A DNA stretch of 64,000 bases, taken from Amoebidium appalachense. Taxonomy: Eukaryota > Ichthyosporea. Under the pieces are notes generated by a model, which was not told where the DNA came from, searched no databases, and saw only the letters and a list, made by a program, of their open reading frames with translations. Numbering within the stretch: position 1 is the first letter of the stretch; every line of letters starts with the position of its first letter. Location of the stretch: assembly GCA_963693365.1 (NCBI GenBank), contig CAVNZM010000008.1, positions 4,154,001 through 4,218,000 of the forward strand, written 5' to 3'. Position numbers and translations under genes: made by a program. Below are positions 44,315 through 56,645 of the stretch, one piece after another.

Positions 44315-45460
44315 TCAGTACATCTCATGCTCATACTGGTCAAACTCTTCCTGGTCAAGATCAATGAGGGGAATTTCTTCAGTTTGTTTATGTTTGGGTT
44401 CAGGTTTGCGGTCATACAAGACCGACTCACGATCAGACGCAGATTCGTCATCTGTCATATCATCGAGTACCTGATTTGCCCGTCGTTTGAGCCGCTTGGG
44501 GTTGAATGCTTCATCTGAGTCCCAATCACATTGATCATGGACGCGTTTGGCGGGTGAGGCAGGTGAAGAGACAGACTCATTACCACCTGTGTATGCCTTC
44601 AAGTTCTTCTCCCGTCGCAGAATCTTCCTTCGGATGCTTTTTATGGTGTTTTGGGCTGCACACACAGCAGCAATGGCCAGGCCCTCCGCCATTTCATCTT
44701 CAGCCGCCTTTGCCTCTTTGACACGCTCTCGAGCATTCTGGAGCTCCCCCCTCACACTAGTTAGCTGTGCATCGAGGTCCATCGTATGGTCATGCAACGA
44801 AGTCTCAGGTGTTTTGGTGTGCTTGGGCCTGGGCTTAGCGGCAGGGGTGGTCTTGGCAGGAGTGGTCTTGGTGGTAGGGGTGGTCTTGGCAGGAGTGGTC
44901 TTGGTGGTAGGGGTGGTCTTGGCAGGAGTGGTCTTGGTGGTAGGGGTGGTCTTGGCAGGAGTGGTCTTGGCGGCAGGGGTAGGGGCAGTCATAGGGGCGG
45001 TCTTGGTGGCAGGGGTGGGGGCAGTCACAGGGGCGGTCTTGGCGGCAGGGGTGGGGGCAGTCACAGGGGCGGTCTTGGCGGCAGGGGTGGGGGCAGTCAC
45101 AGGGGCGGTCTTGGCGGCAGGGGTGGGGGCAGTCACAGTGGTGGTCATGGCCACAGGGGTAGTCTTGCAAGGGCCACTGAAAATGTAGTTTTCATAGGCC
45201 ACCTGGCCATCCCGGTGGGGTGCTTCAGCCCGTTGCAGGCTGGCAAGCTCGGCCTGCAGGGTCTTGATCTGGTCTTCGGCTGCCCTCAGTCGTGCCTCTA
45301 CATCAGAGGGCTGGGGCGTACGTGCAGCATTCTCATTGGTCACTTGACTGCGGAGGCTGATGAGGTCGGTGTGCAGGGCCGTTAAGCGGGACGAATGGTC
45401 CGTGTACAGAAAATCAACGCGCTTCTGCAGCTGTTGAAGCTCCTCTTTCCAAGAATCCAT
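44315..45460 (-). CDS. coiled-coil/low-complexity protein B
   Basis: A protein of 381 residues from ATG 45460. N-terminal coiled coil (WKEELQQLQKRVDFLYTDHS; DVEARLRAAEDQIKTLQAEL), a central Ala/Pro/Thr/Lys repeat in two flavours (PAAKTAPVTAPT, then TPAKTTPTTKT), a second helical block (LDAQLTSVRGELQNARERVKEAKAAEDEMAEGLA) and an acidic tail with nuclear-signal-like PKRLKRRA. The DNA of the repeat (44840-45140) is a 30-45-bp tandem array. A TATA box lies about 97 bp upstream. Similar design to protein A; function unknown. Confidence 0.6.
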   Translation of the reverse strand: MDSWKEELQQLQKRVDFLYTDHSSRLTALHTDLISLRSQVTNENAARTPQPSDVEARLRAAEDQIKTLQAELASLQRAEAPHRDGQVAYENYIFSGPCKTTPVAMTTTVTAPTPAAKTAPVTAPTPAAKTAPVTAPTPAAKTAPVTAPTPATKTAPMTAPTPAAKTTPAKTTPTTKTTPAKTTPTTKTTPAKTTPTTKTTPAKTTPAAKPRPKHTKTPETSLHDHTMDLDAQLTSVRGELQNARERVKEAKAAEDEMAEGLAIAAVCAAQNTIKSIRRKILRREKNLKAYTGGNESVSSPASPAKRVHDQCDWDSDEAFNPKRLKRRANQVLDDMTDDESASDRESVLYDRKPEPKHKQTEEIPLIDLDQEEFDQYEHEMY

Positions 45461-45556
45461 GTTTCGTGTGAGTGTTTGAAAAACAAGTTTGTTGTGTGTC
45501 GCCTTTTACTATTGAGTGTCAGTGTTGGAATGAGTGAATGTGACCGTGTGTGCTGC

Positions 45557-45564
45557 TTTTATAT
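45557..45564 (-). promoter_or_regulatory. TATA box of coiled-coil protein B
   Basis: ATATAAAA on the minus strand (GGCATATAAAAGC), about 97 bp before ATG 45460. Confidence 0.5.
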
Positions 45565-45754
45565 GCCACGGTACAAAGCAGCTTACAGCAATGGTGCCAA
45601 GGTTCAATGGGATAGATCTGTCCAATCAACGGTCATTGTCACTCAAACAGCCTTGATGATTGGCAAAGTATCACGTCTAAGCTTGATGAAAACAAACCCG
45701 TGGCTGCTAACCATTGGCCGGGTATAGATCTAACCAAAAAAGGAAGGCACAACA

Positions 45755-46567
45755 AATTGGTGCCTGCACACGGAGCATGCCTATAGGCTGTTTAGACACC
45801 ACACGTGTAGGGCGCTGCCTCTTGGCACCAACCAGAAGAGGGTAGAAATTGGTGCCTGCACACGGAGTATGCCTATAGGCTGTTTAGACACCACACGTGT
45901 AGGGCGCTGCCTCTTGGCACCAACCAGAAGAGGGTAGAAATTGGTGCCTGCACACGGAGCATGCCTATAGGCTGTTTAGACACCACACGTGTAGGGCGCT
46001 GCCTCTTGGCACCAACCAGAAGAGGGTAGAAATTGGTGCCTGCACACGGAGCATGCCTATAGGCTGTTTAGACACCACACGTGTAGGGCGCTGCCTCTTG
46101 GCACCAACCAGAAGAGGGTAGAAATTGGTGCCTGCACACGGAGCATGCCTATAGGCTGTTTAGACACCACACGTGTAGGGCGCTGCCTCTTGGCACCAAC
46201 CAGAAGAGGGTAGAAATTGGTGCCTGCACACGGAGCATGCCTATAGGCTGTTTAGACACCACACGTGTAGGGCGCTGCCTCTTGGCACCAACCAGAAGAG
46301 GGTAGAAATTGGTGCCTGCACACGGAGCATGCCTATAGGCTGTTTAGACACCACACGTGTAGGGCGCTGCCTCTTGGCACCAACCAGAAGAGGGTAGAAA
46401 TTGGTGCCTGCACACGGAGCATGCCTATAGGCTGTTTAGACACCACACGTGTAGGGCGCTGCCTCTTGGCACCAACCAGAAGAGGGTAGAAATTGGTGCC
46501 TGCACACGGAGCATGCCTATAGGCTGTTTAGACACCACACGTGTAGGGCGCTGCCTCTTGGCACCAA
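45755..46567. repeat. 92-bp tandem repeat, 9 copies, abutting the right TIR
   Basis: GGTGCCTGCACACGGAGCAT starts at 45759, 45851, 45943, 46035, 46127, 46219, 46311, 46403 and 46495. Units are almost identical, and each is bounded by the inverted pair TTGGTGCC / GGCACCAA, so each could fold. The last unit runs directly into the right inverted repeat at about 46564. Confidence 0.95.
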
Positions 46568-47170
46568 CATACATATGCACACACAACATTTGTCCCCCCC
46601 CCCCCCCCCCCCTGCCTCCCCCTCCCCCCCCCTCCCCCCCCCCCCCCCCCCTGCCTCCCGGAACCACGCCCCCAGTGGAGTCTCTTAGTACACGTGACCA
46701 TGGCCATATGCATACACAACATTTATCCCCCGTGAGTGGCCCCCCAGTCTCCCCTGCTCCCCTGCCTCCCCTGCACGTGTGCCCTCCCCTGCCTCCCGGA
46801 ACCACGCCCCGGCGCAGTGCCAGTGAGTGCTCCCCTGCCTCCCCTGCCTCCCGGAACCACGCCCCGGCGCAGTGCCAGTGAGTGCTCACGTGCCTCCCCT
46901 GCTCCCCTGCCTCCCGGAACCACGCCCCGGCGCAGTGCCAGCTATTTTTAGATATAGAGATTCCATGGCCACATGGCCAGATGGCCAGATCATTTTGGCT
47001 CCCGTTTTATCCACCTTTTTCACACACTGAATTTGACCTGGCCATCTGGCCATCTGGGTAGAGACCGTTTTCTGTTCCAATATCGGAGAACTGTCTGATA
47101 GTGATAGAAACTGTCATTCGAAGAACAATCGGGAAACCCCGTGGTGTGACAACCAATCAGAATGAAGCAA
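46564..47170 (-). repeat. right terminal inverted repeat (~600 bp)
   Basis: Reverse complement of 9612-10210, including the GGCC palindromic block and the GGCACTGCGCC tandem units. It ends CAATCAGAATGAAGCAA at 47170, followed at once by the palindrome. Confidence 0.9.
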
Positions 47171-47171
47171 T

Positions 47172-47558
47172 ATTGGGATATTCGGGTTGGTTGTAAGGTT
47201 TTCCGGATCGGGCCGAAGGCCCTAACGGGCCGCAGGCCCGTCTATTGGGCCATAGGCCCTAGGCCGCTAGGCCTGGGGCGCGGGGCCCCGGGGACCGGGG
47301 GGCCCGACCCGGCCCGCGGGCCACCCCCCGGCCCGGCCCGGCCCGCGGGCCCGGGGTTAGCAGAATCTGCTAACCCCGGGCCCGCGGGCCGGGCCGGGCC
47401 GGGGGGTGGCCCGCGGGCCGGGTCGGGCCCCCCGGTCCCCGGGGCCCCGCGCCCCAGGCCTAGCGGCCTAGGGCCTATGGCCCAATAGACGGGCCTGCGG
47501 CCCGTTAGGGCCTTCGGCCCGACCCGGAAAACCTTACAACCAACCCGAATATCCCAAT
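47172..47558. repeat. 387-bp near-perfect palindrome
   Basis: ATTGGGATATTCGGGTTGG at 47172 pairs with CCAACCCGAATATCCCAAT ending 47558; the centre is the single A at 47365 in AGCAGAATCTGCT. I find one mismatch (GGATCGGG versus CCCGACCC). The arms are very GC-rich and made of nested GGCC/CCGG words. It lies exactly between the right inverted repeat and the LINE. It could be a foldback element or a replication or telomere hairpin joint. Confidence 0.9.
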
Positions 47559-48375
47559 GCCGAAAATACAAACGTCGTCCCATGCCGGTATCGATAAAAG
47601 GGCACACTTTTTGACATTAATCTGCATATCGTTGTGCTGGCACCAATGTTCAACCACACGAATGTATTGCCGTAGTTCGAGAGGATCGGATGACATAAGC
47701 ACAATATCGTCGGCAAAAAAGAGGGCGGGGGGAGCCTGGGATGGCAACCCCCCGTCAATTTGTGCCGCAGAAAGAGTGTCGGCTAAATCATCAATATACA
47801 GGTTGAAACGAAGAGGACTTAGTAGGGACCCTTGAAGTACCCCGCGCGTGCGGGTAAACCCTGGGGATAGCCGCCCATTAACCACCGCTCGTCCGCGTGT
47901 AAACGTAAACATAGCTTCCAGTAGCCGACCCATTTGGAATGGGACACCGCGAGTGGCCAACTTGGCCCACAGGCGAGGGAGGTCGACCACGCGTGTCGTA
48001 CGCGTTCTTAAAATCGCGATCAATAAATACGAGGTGCTCGGTATCACTTTGAGTTGCATTATGTAGAGTGAGGATTTGTGCGTAACATGAGTGTCGATGC
48101 CGAAACGCCGCCTGAAGAGGGCTCAGCTGGGAAGCCTGCTTAAGGGTGGGGTTACGGGAAAAGGCCTGTAAAAGGCCACTTTCGAATAATCGGCGAAAAA
48201 CGGACATAAGGGTGATAGGGCGAAATTCGTGGATGGGACCCTGTGCAACCGTTTTCTTGATGGGAAACACTAAGGTGGCTAGCCACTCCGAGGGCACTTT
48301 ACCGACATCAGAATACCAGCTAAACAACTCGCTAAGAATATCATTTTTTGGTCCGATCCATCCCCTGAATATCAT
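47559..48375 (-). pseudogene. LINE reverse transcriptase, catalytic fragment
   Basis: Minus-strand fragment of a non-LTR reverse transcriptase: PIHEFRPITLMSVFRRLFES, then DFKNAYDT, GVLQGSLLSPLRFNLYIDDL and the catalytic box LFFADDIVLMSS, then INVKKCALLSIPAWDDVCIFG up to 47559. One frameshift lies at about 48000 (YDTR versus TRVVDLPRLW). Upstream sequence stops at about 48375 in ATATC-rich DNA. The missing C-terminal part is at 9031-9611 on the same strand. Confidence 0.85.
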
Positions 48376-48864
48376 TTGATATATCTTGCCTAGCCCCTGA
48401 ATATCACCAGATATATCATATATCGAATCGGCCCCTGTATATCAAAAGATATGCGGGATTTTTTTGCAGGGGCCTTAGTGGCCACAGACCGAGCACATGT
48501 ACACAGATCCATCATGGCTGCATCACACTCAGGGTACAATTCACTACGGCGGCCGCCGCAGAGACGGCCGGTGAAATACAGCGTGTCACTTCGATTTTTT
48601 CCCCCAAAACACTACAATAATTTATAAATAACACATTAGTGCCCTCACCAGCATATTAGGGTTAATTAGCCTGCTCGCGGCTCTTGTCCGGATCCACGGT
48701 GCAATATAGACATGCTTGTAATATTTATATTTTGTCCTAGAGGGTAAATTGCATGTGCCCGTGGATATAGCTTTTAATAAGACAATCACACATCTCGCAG
48801 GACAAGGCTTTTAAAATGATATATTAGGTGTAGGTTTTGCAACCTTTTTTTTTTTTTTTTGTGT

Positions 48865-48916
<52 letters not shown>

Positions 48917-49393
48917 ATAATCGGTGGGGTGGTTGGCTTTATCGACACCGATTGTAGAAAAAGTCTATTGCATCATGTCATGTGCAAATAATGCACGTGT
49001 ACGTGCACCAACCTGGTTACCAACAAGAAAAAACAAAGGCACAGCTCTCAGTAGAGTGACAAACCACCAGCCAAAAAAAAAAAAAAAAAAAGAAGGAAAA
49101 AAAAAAAAGAAAAGAAAAAAGCTTGCATGACACCTGGCAGTTTCTGTAATCTCTGTTATGAACCTACTAAGATGACCATGGACTCAATAGTGAAAGCATC
49201 CATTTGACAGGAGTTTAAAATCCATAAATAGTGTTATTGGCAGAAATGGTAGTAGGTTGGCCCTCTTTTGAAGTTGTTCATTAATCAGGCCACGTGACAT
49301 CATGCACACAGTGCACGTCAGGCATTTCAAATCTGCACTAAACACATTCCACACATTCTATTAACAACTGAAAACAGTTTTTTATGCAGCAAA
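48376..49393. other. non-coding: ATATC repeats, T/GT/G-run, A-run
   Basis: 48365-48450 carries CCCCTGAATATCA-type repeats like those in the foldback element at 1.9-3.3 kb. 48848-48915 is a T-GT-G run, and 49073-49120 an A-run. The last 300 bp probably include the 3' UTR of the FUBP-like gene, though no clear minus-strand AATAAA was pinned. Confidence 0.45.
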
Positions 49394-49479
49394 TCATTTT
49401 TGACCGGGGGCACCACCCGCAGCTGGCTGTGCTGCTGCCCCGGGCTGGGCCGCCGCCATCTGAGCATAGTAGGCCTGCC

Positions 49480-49537
<58 letters not shown>

Positions 49538-49590
49538 CTGCCCCGTGCATTTGGGTGTGCATGGCCGAGGAGGTGGGTGGGTGGGTGGGT

Positions 49591-49625
<35 letters not shown>

Positions 49626-49898
49626 GGACGGGAGGGTTGTTGGTGGGTGGGTTGGGTTGGGTTGGGGGTCGGGGTTTGGGGGATTTCAATATAACAGGGT
49701 ATGAAGCACACAGTTACCAAGAAAACACAAAGCAGATCCTGCAAAGAACATATGAAAGTGTATATGCATGCGGCTGAAGACACGTAAAATGACATCCTGT
49801 ATTCACGGGAGTTTTCCGTGCGCAAGGGGGGGGGGGGGGGGGGAGGGACACACATGCATGCACGCCCGGCCGCTCGCCTGCAGCAGCAGCCCCAGCAG

Positions 49899-49937
<39 letters not shown>

Positions 49938-50272
49938 CCCCCGCCTACAAACACACGCACACATACCCTCCCTCACGTACACACCCACACGCACCCACAC
50001 ACATCCATGCACGTACACATGCACACACACACACACACACACACACGTGCACGCACCTGCTGCATTGCCGGGTTGTTTGCCCCGCCCGGCTGGGAGGCAT
50101 AGTACTGTTGCAGCTGCGCGTAGTATGCTGTGTGCAACCACCCCAGTTCAGCATATATCCATCCCCCCCCCCCCCCCCCCCCCCCCCCCACCTCCCTTCC
50201 CCGCCCCAAAACACATTCATTCTCTGCACCATCTCTCTCCCCTCAACCACCACCATCACCATACACATTTTA

Positions 50273-50323
<51 letters not shown>

Positions 50324-50596
50324 ACACACACCCATACATGCCACCACACACACGCGCGCTTATTCCCTCCCATGGGTAATTTGTTTCGTCCCACCACATC
50401 CCTCAACATACTCACGATACAACGACTCGGGCGTCTCGTATCACTCCTTTTGCCCATTACCCCTCCTGTTTCATCCCCCATATCCTTCCCTTCCCTCCCC
50501 CCCCCCCCCCCCCCCCCCCGGTCCCCCCTCTCCCCCCCAAAAAAGCCCTCCCGGTCCCTATTACTAACCATTTCTTATTTCGCCCCTTATCCCCCC

Positions 50597-50631
<35 letters not shown>

Positions 50632-51272
50632 CACAAACACACACCACCACCTTCCCCAACACACAAAGACACAAAGAAACCCTGAATCCAAACCACATCA
50701 TGAAGTGAAACCTTCCCCCCCCCCTCCACCCACCTTGCCACTGTGCCGCCGCATCCGCCCCTCCAGCCGCTCCGGGGGCCGCCGGCGCCGCCGCACCAGG
50801 AGCAGCCCCTGCCCCTGCACCCCCTGCATTCTGATTTCCACCCACCGTCGCCGCCGCACCTGCCGCAGCCTGATTATTCCCTTGGTTTGTACCTGTAGTA
50901 CCATTTGCATTTGGTGCCCCCCCGGCTGCTGCAGCCGCGGCCGCCGCTTGTTGTGCGTAGTATGCCTGCCAGGCTGCTGTGTAGTCCATGGCTGGGGCGG
51001 CTGCGGCTGCGGGATTTGTGCCTTGGGCTTGGGGGGTGGACGGTGGCGCGCCCGAGGTTTGGGTTGGTGGTGCTCCTGGGGCACCGGCTGAATGGGTTGG
51101 TGGTGGTGGTGGTGGTGGGGGGGGGGGGGGGGGGGGGGGGGGAGAGGGGGTGTTAGTGTGGTGATTTGTGGTGGCCGTGAAAGTGTTGGGAATGATGCTA
51201 ATGCTATTGGTGATGGTGTTGGTGTCATTTTGAAATGTATTGTTGCTGTTGCTGTGCTGGTAATGGTGGCGG

Positions 51273-51338
<66 letters not shown>

Positions 51339-51454
51339 GCGTGTGTGCGCGCGCCCCTTTGTGTATGTTTCTCCTTTCGGTGTGTATGTGTGTGAATGTG
51401 TCTATGAACGGGAATGGTGGTGGTGGCAGCGGAGATGGTAGTGGTGGTGGTGGT

Positions 51455-51553
<99 letters not shown>

Positions 51554-52501
51554 GCATGAAGAACGGAGAGGGAAGAGAGAGAGGGAAACGAGAACAAGTG
51601 GACGGAGACGGATTGGTGGTGGTAGGGTAGGTGGCGGGCCTTCCCTTCTTTTGTTGATAGAGGAAGGTATGTGTGTGTGAGTGCGCGTGTGTTGGGGGGG
51701 GGGGCGAAGGGGGGGGGGGAGGGGGGGAGGGGGGGGAGAGGCTTGGGCTGTTGTTCTTGCACCCTTGCCAGAATCAAAATGCAGGAATGTTTGTATTAGA
51801 GAGTAAATGATGAATGGGAGTGCGTGTGATGCTATTGAATGAGTGTGTGTGAAAGAGTAAATACCATGCATAAGAAAGCTTGTGAAAGGGATGGATGTGT
51901 TTAAGTGTGAGTGAGTTGAGTGAGTGAGTGAGTGTGTGTGTGTGTGTGTGATAAAGCAAACATAAATGTTAGTGTGTGAGTGGACCACTAAGCCACGGAG
52001 ACATACAGAGTGCAAAAGACAAACATAAAGAAAGAAGGAGAAGCCAGAAAAAGAGTAGATGCGCAAGAGTAGATGCGCACTGCGTGCAATTAGAAGTGCG
52101 AGTGGTAAGGTGTGCCAGCATGTGCCCGTTGTTATTATTCTGCTGAGTTTGCACAATCGAGATATACATACCAGGGGGTTGACCCGGGGCACCAGGCTGG
52201 GCACCGGGATAGTTTGGATATGCCCCCGGGGCACCATAGTTGCCGTACTGCCCATAGGGGCCTGCTTGCTGCCCGGCTGGGGGCTGTCCGGGTGCTGGTG
52301 CACCGGGATAACCCTGTGGATATACCGTGTGAAAGTTAGAACATGCACAGTGTGTCTCAAAAAACCTAAAACGACGGGCACAATTCTCAAATACCCCCCC
52401 TCACCCCCTCCCCACCACACACACGCCTGAACGTCAACACCCATTTACCCACACACCCACCCATACCCGGATGCCCAACCACACACGCACACACCCACAC
52501 G

Positions 52502-52554
<53 letters not shown>

Positions 52555-52855
52555 ACACACACCATCCCCAAAACACACCCACTTACCCACCCTCCCACCC
52601 ACACTACCCACACACACACACACACCTGGGCGGGGGGCTGGCCGTAACCACCGGGGGCACCCGGGGGCTGTGTGCCGGGGGGAGCACTCCAGGGGGCACC
52701 GGGTTGCTGCTGGGGGGGCCAGCCTGCTTGCACGTGCACACAGTCAGAAACACGTGGACACATACAACTATAAACAGGTGCACAATCCAGCACATCCCTA
52801 CTTGCTTCTCACAACCCCCCCCTCCCCCCCCCCCCCAACCCCCCAGGGGATTGGA

Positions 52856-52888
<33 letters not shown>

Positions 52889-53171
52889 TTTTCCCCAAAC
52901 GCACAAAGGCCAAGAAGTATTATTAAGGAGGTGGCAGCTGCAATTCTCTGCTAAAACCCTTCGCAAGCGCGTGCATGAATGCACGTGAGGGTGTATTCTT
53001 TGCTTCACAGAGTGCCAAGTACACATTCACGAAGGACAACGGGGGGGAGGGGGGGGGGGGGAGAGGGGGGGGGAGGAGGCAAAATACGCACCATCTCTGT
53101 TAGGACCTCCAGGGCCGGGAGGGAACCCCCTGCAGAATGGGAACACTGTTAGCACAATACTAATGGCAGGA

Positions 53172-53202
<31 letters not shown>

Positions 53203-53369
53203 CCCTCCCCTCCCCAAAAACAACAACAACAACAATCATCAACAGCAAAGGAGGCACACTACACATCAACAGGTGCCACCACGTTCTTAATCATCCCCCC
53301 GCACCCCCTCCCTTCCCCAACCCCACGACTCCGTCTCCATACCATCCCCACCACAAACAATAACACACA

Positions 53370-53415
<46 letters not shown>

Positions 53416-53571
53416 CACCAAAAAATGGGGTGGGGGTGGGGTGGGGGTGGGGTGGGGTTGGAGGGGGGGGGGGGGGGGGGGACCAATACCCAAAGGGGCC
53501 GCCAGGGGGACCTCCGGGTCGGCCACCAAAGCCACCGGGGGGACCGGCCATGTGTGCAGGCATGGGCTGGC

Positions 53572-53627
<56 letters not shown>

Positions 53628-54741
53628 ACCTTCGTGTCCGTGGGTGTGTGTGTGCATCTCTGTGTGCAAAAGCATGAGAGCAGGGAGCATATGTAGGGTG
53701 ATGGGGTATATGCAGGGGGGGGGGGGGGGGGGGGGGAGGGGGGGGGGGGGTGTAGTAGGGGGTCAGGGCTGAACAATCATCACTGACAATTTTTTTTACA
53801 TCTACTCTGCCCAACCCCCTCATATTCTGTCCGTTCCTTTGCCATCTGAACGTGTTTTGCTTGCGGGTGTGCAGATAAGGACGTGTGTGTGTGCGCACGC
53901 GTGTGTGAGCTTGTGTGTGTGTATGTGCTTGTATCTACGCCTTTGCTTACGTACTTGTGACACTTACACGGCCGTCGACTTGCTGTATACACACACTCTC
54001 TCAATATCCCCCCCCCCCCCCCCCCCCCCCCCCAATAGCTAAATAAAGAAATAAATACTACCACACAGAACGGCCACCATCTTCCACCAAAGGGCACTAC
54101 CAACCACCAGCATCATCAATGCACTTCCCGTCCACAAGACCCCTTAAACATCACGCGCTCTGTTTTGAAATAAAGCCACCAACCACCACCACAACAACCA
54201 CCCGCACACAAGACACCGTTCCCATTCCGCCTGGGAGTCCCCCCGTCTCACCGCCGCAATCGCCACTTAACCACCACCAGAATTCGCCACACCACACACA
54301 ACTAAACCAACCAAACAAACAGGAAAAAATCAGAATATTACACCGCCGTCAGCAGCAAGAAAAAGGCAGCTAATCGAGGCATGATCGAGGCACACAGCAT
54401 GGAAGACCCCAGGGCACTACTCACGTCGGAGATCCGATCCCAGATCAGGTTTTTGGCTTTTTCGATCTGCGCCGGCGAACCTGCACATACCACAGCACCA
54501 CACCCGGCAAAGGGGGGGAGGGGGGGATGGATGGGGCGGAAATGTGACCATCAGGGGGGAGTTGTACTGGGGGGGGGGGGGGGGGGGGGGGGAGAAGCGG
54601 GGGAGGAAGGGGACTGTGTGTGTGTTCGTGTGTGTGCGCGCATGCCCGAGTGTACGTGCACGTGCAAATGTCCACGTGAAATAGTGTTGGGTTGTTCTTG
54701 CCAGGTGTCGATGGATACTACATTCGCCTTCTCCACGAATG

Positions 54742-54802
<61 letters not shown>

Positions 54803-55690
54803 CATATGTTCTTGTACGTGTGTGTGCACGTGATGTGTACTTGTGTGTGCCTGTGTGCTAGCATGCAGGTAAGAGGGGTTCGGGTAGGAGTAGGAGGAGA
54901 AGGAGGGAGGAGGGGGGGACGGGGGGGAGGGGAGAGGGGGGGGGGGGGGGGGGGAGGGAGGGGGGGGAAGGGGGGGACAACCGAAACAGCACACGTCGCC
55001 AAACCGCCAACCATGCCTTCACCTACCTGCCATGGGATCATCGCATAATCGCTATAACACCACCCCAACCCCAGTCGCCCATACGACAAAGACTGCACGC
55101 CACCTACCTTTCATTTCCCCACCGATTGTTTTTTTTTATATAAACTTAAGGAAACCCAAACCACACTTTCAAAACGAGAAAACAGCCCAGCCATGATGTA
55201 CACACCCTTGCAGAGTCACTTTATGGAAAATCTAAGAGGTGACGGGAGTTTATGAGAATCTTACCGGTCAGAATGAAGGTCTTTTCAGGCGCATTTGGAG
55301 GGGGGTTCTTTTCGAGCTGCACACGGCAACCAGAGTGCTCCTCAATGGCGCGGATGCTCTCACCCCCTGTGGTTGGATAGACGTGGGATAGTCAAATATC
55401 TACCCCGGAAACAACATCAATCTCTAAGCCGGTATGGTTTCCACAAGCGTCATTGTACCACATATGACTTAACGGGAGGTGATTGTGATGGTGTGTTTGG
55501 GTCGGTGGGTGCCCGTACGCACAAGTTTCTTACTTGCGTAAATATGCGTGTGCAGCGGAATCATGGAAACTGGGCTTTCATAAATTCTTTTGCGTGGGCG
55601 TGCACTTGTGTGTGCTCGTACAAGGGTACATGGGGGGTTTAGAATGTGCTATAAAGTACGCCTTCGTGACCGACAAAACCGTGATGGAGA

Positions 55691-55725
<35 letters not shown>

Positions 55726-55808
55726 GGGGGGGAAGAGAGAGAGAGGGAGAGAGGGAGGGAGAGTGAGTGAGTGAGGGAGGGAGAGAGGGGGGGAGGGGGG
55801 AGGGGGAA

Positions 55809-55842
<34 letters not shown>

Positions 55843-56546
55843 GGGGGCTATTGCACTATACCTTTGCCGATGACGTATCCGACCTTGTGAGCAGGAATGC
55901 GGAAAGGGACCGTATCAACCGTTGGCCCATATGCACCGCTATCCCGTCTCTCCCGATCGCCACCCCGATCGCAATCACGATCACGGGAATCTCGATCCCG
56001 CCTAAAATCACGGTCAAAATCGCCTAGATCACGGTCGTGCCTGTCCCTCGGATCGCGGTCGCGGTGGAAATCGCGATCATGGTCCCGATCGCGGAAATCG
56101 CGGTCGCGATCACGGTCCCTTTCCCGATCAAAGTCACGATCGCGATCATCGCGGAAATCTCTGAAGGGGGGTGGTCCCGGGGGGCCTGGAGGAGGGCCCA
56201 TGCCTGGGGGTGGACCAAAACCACCGGCAGCTCTTGCCTGCAATCGCATGTTACATTAAGCCAGGGACAGCTACCTTAATAGCTTCCCCCCCCTCCCCAA
56301 AAAAAACCCTCCCCCTCCCCTCTCCACCACCCACCCACCCCTTCACCATACCTCTCCCTTCCCCCCCCCCCCCCCCCCCTCCCCCCCCCCCCCCCCCCCC
56401 CCCCTCACTCCCATTCCAGTCTTCCCCGGGGATGTGGGTGAGAAAGCCACATCACTCTATGGTAACAGTAGGAAAGAAACCGGACGACAGGTGATACATG
56501 TGGAGCCAAGGTTGGGTGGTGCGTGTGTGGATAGGTGGGGATGCTG

Positions 56547-56645
<99 letters not shown>

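Noticed and set aside
45755-46567. CRISPR-like appearance of the 92-bp repeats
   Set aside because: Units are contiguous with no variable spacers; this is a tandem repeat in a eukaryotic context.
47162-47607. Mirror-image plus- and minus-strand frames rich in Gly/Pro/Arg
   Set aside because: They are the two arms of the palindrome read on opposite strands; composition follows GC content.
51092-52623. Val-Cys or His-Thr frames in FUBP introns
   Set aside because: Microsatellite and homopolymer translations; splice-compatible exons with KH or FUBP-tail motifs lie elsewhere.
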